5,548 nt of DNA from NCBI GenBank assembly GCA_016291995.1, contig JAEEZV010000036.1, positions 1 through 5,548 of the forward strand, written 5' to 3'. The stretch is from Caryophanales bacterium. Its GTDB lineage: Bacteria > Bacillota_I > Bacilli_A > RF39 > UBA660. The first letter of the stretch is position 1. Every line of letters begins with the position of its first letter. Below, piece by piece: positions 5,234 to 5,548 of the stretch. The notes under the pieces are model-generated. The model had not been told where the DNA came from. It did no database searches and worked only from the letters and a program-made list of their open reading frames with translations. Both the position numbers and the translations under genes were made by a program.

Positions 5234-5548
5234 CTATAAATCATAATTATTTAGATTATCTAAGATATCAGAACTAGTATAACCTAAATTAAGAAGATTA
5301 TTATATATTTTGTTTTTTAAATTTGGTTTATTTTTATTACTCTTCATTAGTTTTTGAATCTGTTTATTTATTTTTTCAGATATTTTACTTGGAGATATTT
5401 TACTAATATATTTATTAATAATTCCACTATCTATTTGATGATGTTCTAATTCATTTTTAATTCTAAAAGGACCCATGGTAGTAAAATTAAATTTATCATT
5501 AACGAATGCTTTAGTAAAAGCATCATCATCTAATAATTTATTTTTAGT
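5234..5548 (-). CDS. recX: RecX-family RecA regulator (5' end cut by window edge)
   Basis: The open frame runs from the right edge to a TAG stop at 5236-5234: 104 residues with the N-terminus missing. An internal ATG at 5476 is not the start, because the conserved family sequence continues upstream of it. LLDDDAFTKAFVNDKFNF (visible residues 5-22) is the RecX motif 'L-D-D-x-x-F-x-x-x-F-V', followed by GPFRIKNELEHHQID (26-40), equivalent to the 'G-P-x-R-I-x-x-E-L-x-x-x-G-I' segment. The C-terminal repeat follows, with KNKIYNNLLNLGYTSSDIL (79-97). RecX modulates RecA filaments in recombination and SOS repair. The fragment would be roughly the C-terminal half of a typical RecX of about 200-270 residues. 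It precedes the lipoprotein gene by 44 nt on the same strand. Confidence 0.86.
   Translation of the reverse strand, partial: TKNKLLDDDAFTKAFVNDKFNFTTMGPFRIKNELEHHQIDSGIINKYISKISPSKISEKINKQIQKLMKSNKNKPNLKNKIYNNLLNLGYTSSDILDNLNNYDL

Noticed and set aside
5474..5476. ATG at 5476 as the start of an 80-residue protein
   Set aside because: Conserved RecX sequence continues in frame upstream to the window edge, so this is an internal methionine of a partial gene.

Overview
This AT-rich window looks like chromosome of a low-GC, endospore-forming Bacillota (class Bacilli). Three mother-cell sporulation genes (spoIIIAH, gerE, gerM) are recognisable, Shine-Dalgarno (SD) sequences are strong, tryptophan is encoded by TGG, and the tRNA has an encoded CCA end. 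I cannot place it to genus. The short, AT-rich proteins would suit an uncultured gut lineage near Erysipelotrichales or the RF39-type Bacilli, but that is inference.

Layout, left to right. (1) At 1-302, minus strand, is the 5' part of an XRE-family helix-turn-helix (HTH) regulator gene that runs into a membrane segment and off the left edge. (2) A 152-bp divergent intergenic region follows. (3) At 455-1636, plus strand, is a lipoprotein with two probable Ig-like segments and a C-terminal GH25 muramidase domain. It is the only plus-strand gene. (4) At 1645-2652, minus strand, is an MprF/YbhN-type membrane protein, convergent with the muramidase gene. The two genes' 3' ends share one terminator hairpin. 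(5) At 2708-2784, minus strand, is tRNA-Arg(UCU), with a clear promoter whose -35 box overlaps the gerM stop codon and a terminator just downstream. (6) At 2837-4627, minus strand, is the sporulation block spoIIIAH, gerE, gerM. (7) At 4692-5189, minus strand, is an unrecognised lipoprotein. (8) At 5234-5548, minus strand, is the 3' part of recX, cut by the right edge.

How the genes fit together. In Bacillus subtilis, SpoIIIAH sits in the outer forespore membrane and binds SpoIIQ across the intermembrane space, GerM helps assemble that same channel complex, and GerE is the last regulator of the mother-cell cascade. Here spoIIIAH stands without spoIIIAG or the other spoIIIA genes immediately upstream. 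A strong terminator and a non-spoIIIA gene precede it. A sigma-K-like promoter lies just upstream of gerE and a sigma-E-like promoter just upstream of gerM, matching the timing of their B. subtilis counterparts. Two start-codon decisions matter: gerE most likely begins at 4070, because the SD lies inside the longer frame that opens at 4094, and gerM begins with GTG at 3802. No stretch over 300 bases lacks a gene. I see no CRISPR array, insertion sequence or phage gene.
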